Shown one piece after another: positions 50,518 to 58,857 of a DNA stretch of 64,000 nt. The notes under the pieces were generated by a model that was not told the origin of the DNA, did not search any database, and worked only from the letters and a program-made list of their open reading frames with translations. How positions within the stretch are numbered: position 1 is the first letter of the stretch; every line of letters starts with the position of its first letter. Source of the DNA: Alicyclobacillus mali (lineage in GTDB: Bacteria; Bacillota; Bacilli; Alicyclobacillales; Alicyclobacillaceae); the NCBI RefSeq assembly GCF_017329565.1, contig NZ_JAFMTT010000004.1. One strand, 5' to 3'. The translations under genes and the position numbers were made by a program.

Positions 50518-52017
50518 TCACAGCGTGACGCCGTCCTTGAAGATGGCGATCTCACGATATCCACTTGTCTCGTTTCGGGCGAGTTCTTCTCCTGAGGCTA
50601 CGCGAATTACCTTGTGCAACAGTTCTTCCGCGAGCGCATCCATCGATTCCCCGAGGACAATCCGCCCCGCGTCAAAGTCGATCCACCCGGGCTTCGACTC
50701 GGCAAGTGGATGGTTGCTCGCGATTTTCAACGTTGGAACCGGACCGCCGAACGGCGTGCCTCGACCGGTCGTGAATAAGATCACCTGTGCCCCGCTCGCC
50801 GCGAGCGCGCTGACGGATACCATGTCGTTTCCTGGCGCCGAGACCAGGTTGAGTCCCTGCTTCACGGCCGGATCCCCGTAGTCGAGTACATCCACCACGC
50901 GCGAGAGGCGACCGCCCTTCTGCACGGCGCCCAACGACTTTTCTTCCAGGGTGGTAATGCCACCGGCTTTGTTGCCGGGAGACGGGTTTTCGTACACGGG
51001 CTGGCCGTGGCGGGTATAGTAGTCCTTCCACGACTGAATCAGATCCACGATTTTTGCGAACGTCTCAGGGCTGTCCGCGCGGTCCATGAGCACCGTCTCA
51101 GCGCCGAACATCTCAGGGACCTCGGTGAGGAGCGCTGTTCCACCGCGTGCAACGATGCGGTCCGCCACCTGTCCCACGAGCGGATTCGCCGTGACGCCTG
51201 ACAGTCCGTCAGATCCGCCGCATTTCAATCCCAATTTCAGCCGGGAAATGGGCACCGGCTGGCGGTCGAACGCGCACGCCCGTTCGACGAGGTCCTCCAG
51301 GAGCCGCATGCCGTCCGCGAACTCGTCGGCGGACCGCTGAAGTTCGAGGAAGGAAACTTTGCTAAGAGACGCCGGATCGAGCCACTCCTGAAACGCCTCG
51401 ATTCGGTTGTTTTCGCACCCGAGCCCGACCACGAGAACGCCTGCGGCATTCGGGTGTCGGACGAGCCCGGCGAGCAGGGACTGCGTGTAGGTGAGATCGT
51501 CCCCGAGCTGCGAACACCCGTACGGATGCGCGAAGTGGTACACGCCGTCGACCCCGTGTCCCCTCCACTTCGCGTCCGCCATCGCGGCGAGGCGCTCGGC
51601 AACCTTGTTGACGCAACCCACGGTGTTTAGAATCCAGATTTCATTGCGCACGCCGACCTGTCCGTCCGGCCTCACGTACCCCATGAAGGTCAGGCCGTCG
51701 TCGAGCACGGGTGCAGGCGAGCCGGTGGGGCGGTATGCGTAGGATCCATGCTCCGTAAGGGCGGTGCGCAGGTTGTGCGTGTGCACCCATTCACCCGGCT
51801 CAATGTCCTGGGTTGCGACGCCGATGGGAAAACCGTATTTTTGCACCGCCTCCCCGCACTTGACGGGCCTTACGGCCAACTTGTGTCCCAGCGCAATGGG
51901 CGCCCGAGTGGTCAACTGACCACCGAAAGGTGTTTCAACGACATCCCCGACGTCGAGCGGTTCAAGCGCGACGACGACATCGTCGACCGGCGAGAGATGC
52001 AAAACCTTGGGTGCCAC
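50518..52017 (-). CDS. uxaA: Altronate dehydratase
   Basis: A 499-residue UxaA that converts altronate to 2-keto-3-deoxygluconate. It has an N-terminal SAF domain (residues 1-85) and a catalytic region with GYVRPDGQVGVRNEIWILNTVGCVNKVAERL, HPYGCSQLGDD, GCENNRIEAF and KLGLKCGGSDGLSGVTANPLVG. The start is GTG 52017 with AGGAGG 9 nt upstream. It is the first gene of the operon and diverges from the LacI regulator, with a 23-bp palindrome just upstream. Confidence 0.95.
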   Translation of the reverse strand: MAPKVLHLSPVDDVVVALEPLDVGDVVETPFGGQLTTRAPIALGHKLAVRPVKCGEAVQKYGFPIGVATQDIEPGEWVHTHNLRTALTEHGSYAYRPTGSPAPVLDDGLTFMGYVRPDGQVGVRNEIWILNTVGCVNKVAERLAAMADAKWRGHGVDGVYHFAHPYGCSQLGDDLTYTQSLLAGLVRHPNAAGVLVVGLGCENNRIEAFQEWLDPASLSKVSFLELQRSADEFADGMRLLEDLVERACAFDRQPVPISRLKLGLKCGGSDGLSGVTANPLVGQVADRIVARGGTALLTEVPEMFGAETVLMDRADSPETFAKIVDLIQSWKDYYTRHGQPVYENPSPGNKAGGITTLEEKSLGAVQKGGRLSRVVDVLDYGDPAVKQGLNLVSAPGNDMVSVSALAASGAQVILFTTGRGTPFGGPVPTLKIASNHPLAESKPGWIDFDAGRIVLGESMDALAEELLHKVIRVASGEELARNETSGYREIAIFKDGVTL

Positions 52018-52065
52018 GCAGAACCGCCTCCTCTCCTCGCGTTTGCGCAGCGCAGGTCGCGAATA

Positions 52066-52088
52066 GTTAATATAACTGTTACATTAAC
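52066..52088. promoter_or_regulatory. 23-bp operator palindrome upstream of uxaA
   Basis: Arms GTTAATATAAC and GTTACATTAAC around one central T; 10 of 11 positions are complementary. It lies 49 bp upstream of the uxaA start in the divergent region and is the natural candidate site for the LacI-type protein. A smaller TGTTG-T-CAACA palindrome occurs closer to the regulator gene. Confidence 0.75.
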
Positions 52089-52223
52089 ATAAATGCGATA
52101 CAAAATCGTCAGGGCGTGAATGCGATTTCTCTCGCAAGTCAAGTGAAGTATACGCCGGTCGAAAAAGTGTTGTCAACATGTTATGATTCACATCAGGAGA
52201 CCGCCGAGAGAAGGGTGACGAAC

Positions 52224-53237
52224 ATGACCACGATGGCGGATGTCGCGAAGCGGGCAGGCGTGTCCATCATGACCGTTTCGCGCGTCGTGAACAACTCAGG
52301 CTACGTGAAGCCGTCGACGAGGCAAAAGGTCCTTGCGGCGATGCAGGAACTGAACTATGTACCGAAGTCTCAACAGTCCTCACCACACGACACGTGGATG
52401 CTCATCGTGCCGGATATCACCAATCCGTTCTTTACCTTCATTGCGCGGGGAATGGAGGATGTGGCTCGCAAACACGGATTCCGCGTTTTTATCGCGAACA
52501 CGGACGAAGATCTGGATAAAGAACTGGAATACGTGCAGATGTGCCTCGAATACCAGGTGCGCGGCGCACTTGTCGTGCCGGTGGGCGATCCGTCGCGGGA
52601 GAATTTGATGCGGCTCACGGAACATCATGTGCCGTTTGTGCTTATCGATCGCGAGATTGACGGACTCGATGCGGACCTCGTCAAAGGTGACATTCGAGAG
52701 ACCTCGCGCCGTCTCGTGGACCACTTGCTAGAACTCGGGCATCATCGCATCGCCGCCGTGGTGGGACCGCTGCACAGCGCCTCCAGCCGAGAGCGGCTGG
52801 ACGGCTACCGCGACGCCCTGCTTCGAAGAGGACTTCCAGTGGATGAAAGTCTCATCTTTACGGCGCCCATGACGAGAGACATGGACGCCGCGTTCATCGA
52901 CGAGCTCGCGCGCCGAGCCGACGCACCAAGCGCCCTGTTTCTCAGCAACATGTTTCAATATGCGCACATTGTGCGCAGGCTTCGCGCCCTTGGCCTGTCT
53001 ATCCCCGAGGATATCAGCGTAGTCAGCTTCGGAAATACGGACGATCTCGCCTCCGTCGATTCCCTGGCGACGGCGGCCGTGCAGCCAGCGTACAACTACG
53101 GTTCGCTCGGTGCGCAGCTCCTGCTCGAGCGGATCGAAGGCGTGCGGAGAACTGCGACGCGCATCGTGCTCAATTCGGAAATCGTCGTGCGGCGTTCCAC
53201 GGCGCCGCCTCGCGTCCGGGCGATCCAAGAGGGGTGA
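52224..53237 (+). CDS. LacI-family regulator of the hexuronate operon
   Basis: A 337-residue LacI/GalR protein. The helix-turn-helix and hinge are TMADVAKRAGVSIMTVSRVVNNSGYVKPSTRQKVLAAMQELNYVP (residues 3-48), followed by a periplasmic-binding-protein-like sensor (LIVPDITNPFFTFIARGMEDVARKHGF). I place the start at ATG 52224, with AGAAGGG upstream; a frame from 52116 would reach into the operator region. It is divergent from uxaA and probably released by a uronate or KDG; the effector is not determinable here. Confidence 0.92.
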   Translation: MTTMADVAKRAGVSIMTVSRVVNNSGYVKPSTRQKVLAAMQELNYVPKSQQSSPHDTWMLIVPDITNPFFTFIARGMEDVARKHGFRVFIANTDEDLDKELEYVQMCLEYQVRGALVVPVGDPSRENLMRLTEHHVPFVLIDREIDGLDADLVKGDIRETSRRLVDHLLELGHHRIAAVVGPLHSASSRERLDGYRDALLRRGLPVDESLIFTAPMTRDMDAAFIDELARRADAPSALFLSNMFQYAHIVRRLRALGLSIPEDISVVSFGNTDDLASVDSLATAAVQPAYNYGSLGAQLLLERIEGVRRTATRIVLNSEIVVRRSTAPPRVRAIQEG

Positions 53238-53263
53238 CCGGCATCGGCCACCCCTCTATCGAA

Positions 53264-54601
53264 CTAGTAAATACTGAAGTATTGTTCCCGCTCCCACTCC
53301 GTCACCTGTGTGCGGAACATGTTCCACTCAATGCGCTTTGCCTCGATGAAATGGAGCAGGACGTGATCGCCGAGAGCGTCCATGATCACTCCATCCCGCA
53401 CCAGAGCGTCGAGCGCCTCGTTGAGGTTGGACGGCAGGCTTCGGATGCCCGCCTCCTCCTTTTCCGCTTCCGTCATCATGTAGATGTTCCGGTTGACGGG
53501 CGGCGGAGGCTCCAGTTCGCGCTCGATCCCGTCGAGCCCGGCGGCGAGCAGAGACGCGATGGCAAGGTATGGGTTGCAACTTGGGTCGGGGCTGCGGACC
53601 TCGACCCTCGTCGACATGCCGCGCGCGGCTGGGACGCGGACGAGCGGCGACCGGTTTTTCCCGCTCCACGCGATGTAGCTCGGCGCCTCATAGCCAGGCA
53701 CGAGGCGCTTATAAGAGTTCACGAGCGGGTTGCAGATGGCCGTGAACGCCCGGGCGTGCTCCAGCAGCCCCGCGACGAATTGGAGCGCCGTCTCGCTGAG
53801 CCCCATCTCGCCTTCCGGATCGTAGAACGCGTTCTGGCCATCGCGGAACAGCGACAGGTGGGTGTGCATGCCGGAGCCGTTGATGCCATAGAGCGGCTTG
53901 GGCATGAACGTGGCGTGCAGCCCGTGCTCCCGCGCCACCGACTTGACGACCAGGCGGAAGGTCGTAAGGTTGTCCGCCGCCTCCACCGCTTCTGCGTAGC
54001 GAAAATCGATCTCATGCTGGCCCGGCGCGACCTCGTGGTGCGACGCCTCAATTTCGAACCCCATCTGCTCAAGCGCGAGCACGATGTCGCGGCGGCAGTT
54101 TTCGCCGAGATCGACCGGCGCCCAGTCGAAGTAACCCCCTTCGTCGTTGAGGTCAAGCGTGGGCTTGCCGTTTTCGTCCAGCTTAAAGAGGAAAAACTCC
54201 GGTTCAGGGCCAACATTGAAGGCCGAAAACCCCATCGCCCTGGCCTTCTCGCAGACGCGCTTGAGAACCGAGCGCGGATCGCCCGCAAACGGCGTCCCGT
54301 CCGGAAGGTTGACGTCACAAATGAGCCTGGCGACTCTCCCCTGCGGCGTGTCCCAAGGAAACACGAGCCACGTCGAGCGGTCCGGCGCCAGATACATGTC
54401 CGACTCCTCGATGCGGACAAACCCTTGAATCGACGATCCGTCAAACATGATGCGGTTGTCCAACGCCTTCGGCAGTTGATCGACCGGGATCTCCACGTTT
54501 TTCACAATTCCCAACAGGTCAGTGAACTGCAGGCGGACGTACCGCACGTCGTTCGCTTCGGCCAGTTTCAATATTTCTTCTTTTGTGTATTCTTTTCGCA
54601 T
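53264..54601 (-). CDS. glnA: Glutamine synthetase, type I
   Basis: A 445-residue GSI-alpha type enzyme without the adenylylation loop. Signatures: FDGSSIQGFVRIEESDMYL, DVNLPDGTPFAGDPR, GPEPEFFLF, EVAPGQHEIDFRY, NGSGMHTHLSLFRDG and NRSPLVRVPAARG. It assimilates ammonium and, in Bacilli, its feedback-inhibited form controls GlnR. GGGAGG precedes the ATG. It lies 22 nt downstream of glnR, as in B. subtilis. Confidence 0.97.
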   Translation of the reverse strand: MRKEYTKEEILKLAEANDVRYVRLQFTDLLGIVKNVEIPVDQLPKALDNRIMFDGSSIQGFVRIEESDMYLAPDRSTWLVFPWDTPQGRVARLICDVNLPDGTPFAGDPRSVLKRVCEKARAMGFSAFNVGPEPEFFLFKLDENGKPTLDLNDEGGYFDWAPVDLGENCRRDIVLALEQMGFEIEASHHEVAPGQHEIDFRYAEAVEAADNLTTFRLVVKSVAREHGLHATFMPKPLYGINGSGMHTHLSLFRDGQNAFYDPEGEMGLSETALQFVAGLLEHARAFTAICNPLVNSYKRLVPGYEAPSYIAWSGKNRSPLVRVPAARGMSTRVEVRSPDPSCNPYLAIASLLAAGLDGIERELEPPPPVNRNIYMMTEAEKEEAGIRSLPSNLNEALDALVRDGVIMDALGDHVLLHFIEAKRIEWNMFRTQVTEWEREQYFSIY

Positions 54602-54623
54602 ACGATCCTCCCTCGCGGCTCAG

Positions 54624-55010
54624 TCAGCGGTGGCGATAAAAGCGTGACAGGTCTCCTTGGAACTCACCTGTTTGCCGCCGCTCCATCAGCTCGCGCTCCA
54701 GCCACTGATACACTTCGGAATCGGGCACATCCTTCGCGGACAGCGGTCGGCTCGATCTCGGCCGCCTGTCCTTGTCGAGAAGGTTGCGCTTCACGCTCGC
54801 GATGTTGTGGCCCTCGTCGAGCAACTGCCTGATCTGCATCAGGCGCTCCACGTCGGCGAACGAAAACTGCCTTTGATTTCCAGGCGTGCGCGCCGGCTGG
54901 ATCAACCCGTGCTCTTCGTAATACCGGATTTGCCGTGCGCTGAGCCCCGTCAGCTTTTGCACCGTGCCAATCGAAAACAAGGGCATGTTCCTGCGCTCTT
55001 CCAAATCCAC
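54624..55010 (-). CDS. glnR: MerR-family nitrogen regulator GlnR
   Basis: A 128-residue MerR-type repressor. The winged helix MPLFSIGTVQKLTGLSARQIRYYEEHGLIQPARTPGNQRQFSFADVERL is almost the B. subtilis GlnR sequence. The C-terminal tail (about 85-128) is the part that senses glutamine synthetase in Bacilli. The start is GTG 55010 with GGGAGGGG 6 nt upstream; the frame continues to 55073 over the promoter. It is the first gene of glnR-glnA. Confidence 0.95.
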   Translation of the reverse strand: MDLEERRNMPLFSIGTVQKLTGLSARQIRYYEEHGLIQPARTPGNQRQFSFADVERLMQIRQLLDEGHNIASVKRNLLDKDRRPRSSRPLSAKDVPDSEVYQWLERELMERRQTGEFQGDLSRFYRHR

Positions 55011-55033
55011 GGCGCGCCCCTCCCTGTGCGACC

Positions 55034-55073
55034 TGTTGAAACTTATCGTAACACGGAGGGCGCGCCGCGACAA
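55034..55073 (-). promoter_or_regulatory. glnR-glnA promoter with dyad
   Basis: Minus strand: TTGTCG (55073-55068), 17 bp, TACGAT (55050-55045). A dyad with TGTT...AACA ends (55053-55034) overlaps the -10 box. It resembles a GlnR/TnrA site but is 20 bp long rather than the usual 17 (TGTNAN7TNACA), so the operator call is tentative. Confidence 0.55.
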
Positions 55074-55077
55074 TCAC

Positions 55078-56346
55078 TCACGTGATATTCTTTGACGCAA
55101 ACGGCGCGATCGCGGCCACCACTCGCCGCACTGCCAGCACAACATGCTCGTACGTCAACCCACCCTGCACATACGCCACGTACGGCGGCCGCATCGGCGC
55201 GTCGGCCGTCAATTCGAGAGAAGCTCCCTGAATGAACGTCCCCGCGGCCATGACCACGGGATCTGCGTATCCGGCCATCGGCGCTGGTTCCGGGCGCACG
55301 TGCGCGTCGATAGGAGCGACGGACTGGATGGCCCGGCAGAAGGCCAGCAAGCGATCCGGCGCGCCAAGCTCCACCGACAAGATCAGGTCCGTTCGATCCT
55401 CCGCAGGACCCGGCGAGACCCGAAAGCCGAGCCCTTCAAGCGCGGCCGCCATGAGCCGCGACCCTTTCACCGCCTGGAGCACCGCATGCGGCGCGAGAAA
55501 CAGCGCCTGGAACATGGTCAGAAGATAGGGACCCGTCGGGCCGTACTCCGCCGCCGTTCCCGGCGCCACAAGCCGCGCGGCGACGCGCTCCACGATGTCC
55601 CGCCGACCCACGACGTAGCCGCCCGTCGGACACAGCCCTGCGCCCGGGTTCTTGATGAGCGAGCCCATTGCGGCATCTGCGCCCACGTGACAGGGCTCGC
55701 GATCCTCCACGAACTCGCCGTAGCAGTTGTCCACCGCAATCCAAACATCCGGGCGCGCCGTTTTCACCGCCGAGAACGCGGTCGCCAGTTCCGCGATGGA
55801 AAACGAGCGCCGATCGCCGTAGCCCCGCGATCGCTGAAAAAGGACCATCCGCACCTCGGGTGCACGCACCGCCCGACCAAGGGCCGCAAGATCGATATCA
55901 CCGTCCTCGTCGAGCCCCACGATCTCGACCTCGACGCCGAGCTCCGCGAGCGAGCCCGCGGCGGGTCGAAGCCCTAGCGCTGCGTGCAGCGTGTCGTACG
56001 GCACGCCGGTGGCGACAACCAGCCGCTGACCGGGCCGCAAACAGCCAAACAGCGCAAGGGCGATGGCATGCGTGCCCGAGACAATCTGCGGGCGCACCAA
56101 GGCGGCCTCTGTGCCAAACACGTCGGCGTAGATGGCCTCAAGCTTCTCCCGCCCCACGTCGCCGAGCCCGTACCCCGTGGATCCGACGAGATCGAGCTGC
56201 GCCACCTCGTGGCGCCAGAACGCCTCGAGCACGCGCTCCTGATTCGCAATCGCGACAGCCTCCGACCGGCGCTGATACGTCTCAATTTCCCGCTCGCACG
56301 ATTCCACGTACGCGCGGACGTCGTCGAGCTTCCTGTCCACGTCCAT
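55078..56346 (-). CDS. ynbB: Methionine gamma-lyase family PLP protein (YnbB)
   Basis: A 422-residue PLP-dependent fold-type I protein of the YnbB / 'aluminium resistance' family. The likely PLP lysine is Lys232 in GSLIKNPGAG, and the ring-binding Asp206 is in WIAVDNCYGEF; GTHAIALALFG supplies phosphate contacts. Its physiological reaction is not established. The order hflX-ynbB-glnR-glnA is the same as in B. subtilis. It starts 2 nt after the hflX stop. Confidence 0.9.
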   Translation of the reverse strand: MDVDRKLDDVRAYVESCEREIETYQRRSEAVAIANQERVLEAFWRHEVAQLDLVGSTGYGLGDVGREKLEAIYADVFGTEAALVRPQIVSGTHAIALALFGCLRPGQRLVVATGVPYDTLHAALGLRPAAGSLAELGVEVEIVGLDEDGDIDLAALGRAVRAPEVRMVLFQRSRGYGDRRSFSIAELATAFSAVKTARPDVWIAVDNCYGEFVEDREPCHVGADAAMGSLIKNPGAGLCPTGGYVVGRRDIVERVAARLVAPGTAAEYGPTGPYLLTMFQALFLAPHAVLQAVKGSRLMAAALEGLGFRVSPGPAEDRTDLILSVELGAPDRLLAFCRAIQSVAPIDAHVRPEPAPMAGYADPVVMAAGTFIQGASLELTADAPMRPPYVAYVQGGLTYEHVVLAVRRVVAAIAPFASKNIT

Positions 56347-56348
56347 CG

Positions 56349-57446
56349 TCAGTCCGCCTTCTCCTTCGCTTGATGCAGCCTCGCCTCAACTGCCCGGTAC
56401 AGCGGTTCGAGATCTCCCGCCGCGGCACTTCCGTACACCGTCTGTTGCGCCTCGAGATCCGGAGGTGGCTGCCAGGCCGCGAGATCCATCTTGTTGTAGA
56501 ACGTGATGAGGGGCTTGTCCAGTGCACGCAAGTCCGCGAGCACCTGCCGAGTGGCCCGAAGGTGCCGATCCGGCGCGCGCGAGGCGTCCACCACCAGGAC
56601 GATCACGTCCGCGTACGCCACCTCCTCGAGCGTCGAGCGAAACGCCTCGACCAAATGGTGCGGCAGATGTTCCACGAATCCCACCGTGTCCGTCACCACG
56701 TACGGCTCGCCGCTCGGCGCAAATACGCGCCGCGCCGTCACGTCGAGCGTGTCAAACAGCCGATCCCGTCCGAAATTTTCGGCGACGCGTCCACGATCCC
56801 CTACCCACCGCGAGCGCACAGTCGTCTTTCCGGCGTTGGTATAGCCGACGAGCGCCACCACCGCGCTATCGCGGACGCGCCGCTGCCGCAACCGCGATCG
56901 GTGCGCCGACAGTTGAGCGAGCTGGCGCTCCATTTTTGAAATCCGGGCGCGAATCCGCCGCCGGTCGAGTTCGAGCTTCGTCTCGCCGGGCCCGCGCGTG
57001 CCGATGCCCCCGCCGAGGCGCGACCAGAGCGCTCCCCGTCCGGCAAGCCGCGGGAGCAAGTACTTGAGCTGCGCGATTTCCACCTGGAGCTTGCCCTCGC
57101 GGCTCACGGCCCGACGCGCGAAAATGTCGAGAATGAGGACGGTGCGGTCGACCACGCGCCGATGAACGGCATCTTCCACGTTGCGTGCCTGCGTCGGCCG
57201 CAATTCGCTGTCCGCCACCACGAGGTCCGCTCCCGTCGTCTCGACAAGTTGGCCCAAAGCCTCGACCTTGCCTTGCCCCAGATACCATCGCGCGTCCGGC
57301 GAGCGCCGCCGCTGCACAACGCTTCCCACCACCTGGGCTCCGGCCGCCTCACAGAGCCCGGTCAATTCTTCCACTCGGTACACGAGGTCTTCCGGCGTTT
57401 CATCGCCTCGCTGCCACACCAAGAGTACGGCCTTCTCACGTTCCAC
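56349..57446 (-). CDS. hflX: GTPase HflX
   Basis: A 365-residue ribosome-associated GTPase with the N-terminal HflX domain (Gly-rich loop RLGGGIGTRGPGETKLELDRRRI, residues 143-165), G1 GYTNAGKTT (201-209), G3 DTVGF and G4 NKMD. After G1 the usual LFNAL helix is replaced by VRSRW and the loop is a few residues longer, which is unusual. The start is GTG 57446 (CGGAG 10 nt upstream), overlapping the small ORF before it by 11 bp. HflX rescues stalled ribosomes in stress. Confidence 0.92.
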   Translation of the reverse strand: MEREKAVLLVWQRGDETPEDLVYRVEELTGLCEAAGAQVVGSVVQRRRSPDARWYLGQGKVEALGQLVETTGADLVVADSELRPTQARNVEDAVHRRVVDRTVLILDIFARRAVSREGKLQVEIAQLKYLLPRLAGRGALWSRLGGGIGTRGPGETKLELDRRRIRARISKMERQLAQLSAHRSRLRQRRVRDSAVVALVGYTNAGKTTVRSRWVGDRGRVAENFGRDRLFDTLDVTARRVFAPSGEPYVVTDTVGFVEHLPHHLVEAFRSTLEEVAYADVIVLVVDASRAPDRHLRATRQVLADLRALDKPLITFYNKMDLAAWQPPPDLEAQQTVYGSAAAGDLEPLYRAVEARLHQAKEKAD

Positions 57447-57654
57447 AGCGCTCGCGCTCCGCCTCCTCGTCCGTTGATCCTCCGCTATCATCGCAGATCG
57501 GGCAGCGCGCATCAAGCTGATAGCGCATGCGCAGAAGAAGCGGCGCTTCGGCGCGGCCGACCTGCCGGCCCGAATGGAATCCCGCGCGCCGCCCCGCGTG
57601 ATATGACAAGGCGACGAGCACGAGCACAATCCCCGTCACGAGAGACGCGACCAA
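57436..57654 (-). CDS. Small membrane protein with CPIC motif
   Basis: A 72-residue protein: one membrane segment at the N-terminus (VASLVTGIVLVLVALSYHAG), a basic amphipathic stretch, then RCPICDDSGGSTDEEAERERCGT. The CPIC pair and a later Cys might bind metal or be redox active. TTG 57654 has GGGGGAGG close upstream. It overlaps both the UbiA-like gene (19 bp) and hflX (11 bp), so it is embedded in a tightly coupled operon. No homologue is recognised. Confidence 0.6.
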   Translation of the reverse strand: MVASLVTGIVLVLVALSYHAGRRAGFHSGRQVGRAEAPLLLRMRYQLDARCPICDDSGGSTDEEAERERCGT

Positions 57655-58262
57655 GGGCCCTCCCCCCTATCTTCCGGCACGAGGCGCGACGTCGTCGATT
57701 CGGAGACGACGGTGACCACAGCCAGCGCGATCAGGCCGACGAGACTCCACATGACTTCGGAGAAGATGGCCACGGCCATCGCGCCGAGAATGGTCAGAAG
57801 CACCTCCACGAGGCCAAAGCGAATCACCGCGTTCCATTGGCCCGTCTCCGCGTCCCGGAAACGGTCGACGAGATCGTCCAACCAGTCAACTGCGAGCATG
57901 AACGAAACCGACCAGAGGGCGCCGCGCCAGCCCACCATGAGCGCACACAGGCAAAGGGCTATGACGCTCTCCGCCCACGCCGGGAAATGAGACGGCAGTC
58001 GCTCAAGCGGACGCGCGAACATTCCAACCGCATACGCGCCTAAAAACGCGGCGAGGGCCGGCCCCTCGGCGAGGGCGACGGCACACGCCATGACGACCAT
58101 CGCGTACGGAAGGGCGGCTCGACCAAAGCGCGCGGCGAGCGTGCGCTGCCCTTGGCAAAGGTCGTAGTCCACATCGAGCACATCATCCATCCACTTGACC
58201 GCGACGCCAGCCAGGAGAAGGGCGCCGAACAACCGTACGAGGTCAAGCCAGCTTCCATACAT
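57636..58262 (-). CDS. Short UbiA-like integral membrane protein
   Basis: A 208-residue hydrophobic protein with about six or seven membrane segments. Two Asp-rich motifs, KWMDDVLDVDYD (residues 23-34) and DWLDDLVDRFRD (126-137), are placed like the two substrate/Mg sites of UbiA prenyltransferases, but the protein is shorter than the usual 280-300 residues. Its start overlaps the GTPase gene by 20 bp, with GAGGTG 8 nt upstream of the ATG. It could be a divergent prenyltransferase; the substrate is unknown. Confidence 0.7.
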   Translation of the reverse strand: MYGSWLDLVRLFGALLLAGVAVKWMDDVLDVDYDLCQGQRTLAARFGRAALPYAMVVMACAVALAEGPALAAFLGAYAVGMFARPLERLPSHFPAWAESVIALCLCALMVGWRGALWSVSFMLAVDWLDDLVDRFRDAETGQWNAVIRFGLVEVLLTILGAMAVAIFSEVMWSLVGLIALAVVTVVSESTTSRLVPEDRGEGPWSRLS

Positions 58263-58857
58263 ACCGCTTCACCTCGTCAAAGCCCACGCCCGTCTTCGCG
58301 GATGTCGGGATGATACGGGCATCGCGCAGTCGGCCTCGCAGCCATTCCACGCCCCGTTCCGCGAACGGCAGATCGATCTTGTTGGCGAGGACGAGATAGA
58401 ACGCCTTCGTTCGGCCGATGGCCACCAGCTGTTCGTCGAGCGCGTGAAAGGGCGCTTCGCGTCTCTCCATGGAGCGCCCGATGTCCGCGGCGTCCACCAC
58501 GTGCAGCACGGCCTTCGCCGCGACGAGCGCTCGGAGCGTCTGGCCCATCGCGCGGCGGACCACCTCGTCTCGGACGTGACCATCGGCCAAGCCGGCGCTG
58601 TCGACGATGTCCACAGCGCGCGAAACCTTTCCCCTTGCGACTGGAATCGTGAGCGTCTGGAGCGACCGCGTCGAATGAGGATCGCCCGACGTGAGCCAGC
58701 GCTCGGCCTCGCGGATGGGCAGTCTGCGCCTTTCTCTTCCGCCGTCCGTTCGTTCCACCATCCAGACCAACTCTTCGATACCCAGAGCGCGCGCCAGGCG
58801 AAGGCACGCGGAGGTCTTGCCTGCGTTGGCTCGCCCGACCACCACGACATCGCTCAT
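58243..58857 (-). CDS. Small Era/TrmE-like GTPase
   Basis: A 204-residue P-loop GTPase. G1 is GRANAGKT (residues 8-15), G3 DSAG (86-89), G4 NKID (159-162) and G5 SAK (186-188); no extra RNA-binding domain is present. The ATG overlaps the spoVK stop (ATGA). Such a stand-alone GTPase between spoVK and hflX is not present in B. subtilis. Function unknown; coupling to a sporulation gene suggests a stage-specific role. Confidence 0.85.
   Translation of the reverse strand: MSDVVVVGRANAGKTSACLRLARALGIEELVWMVERTDGGRERRRLPIREAERWLTSGDPHSTRSLQTLTIPVARGKVSRAVDIVDSAGLADGHVRDEVVRRAMGQTLRALVAAKAVLHVVDAADIGRSMERREAPFHALDEQLVAIGRTKAFYLVLANKIDLPFAERGVEWLRGRLRDARIIPTSAKTGVGFDEVKRYVWKLA

Noticed and set aside
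53234..54832. Open frame of about 532 codons opposite glnA and glnR
   Set aside because: Shadow of glnA, which has every glutamine synthetase motif on the minus strand.
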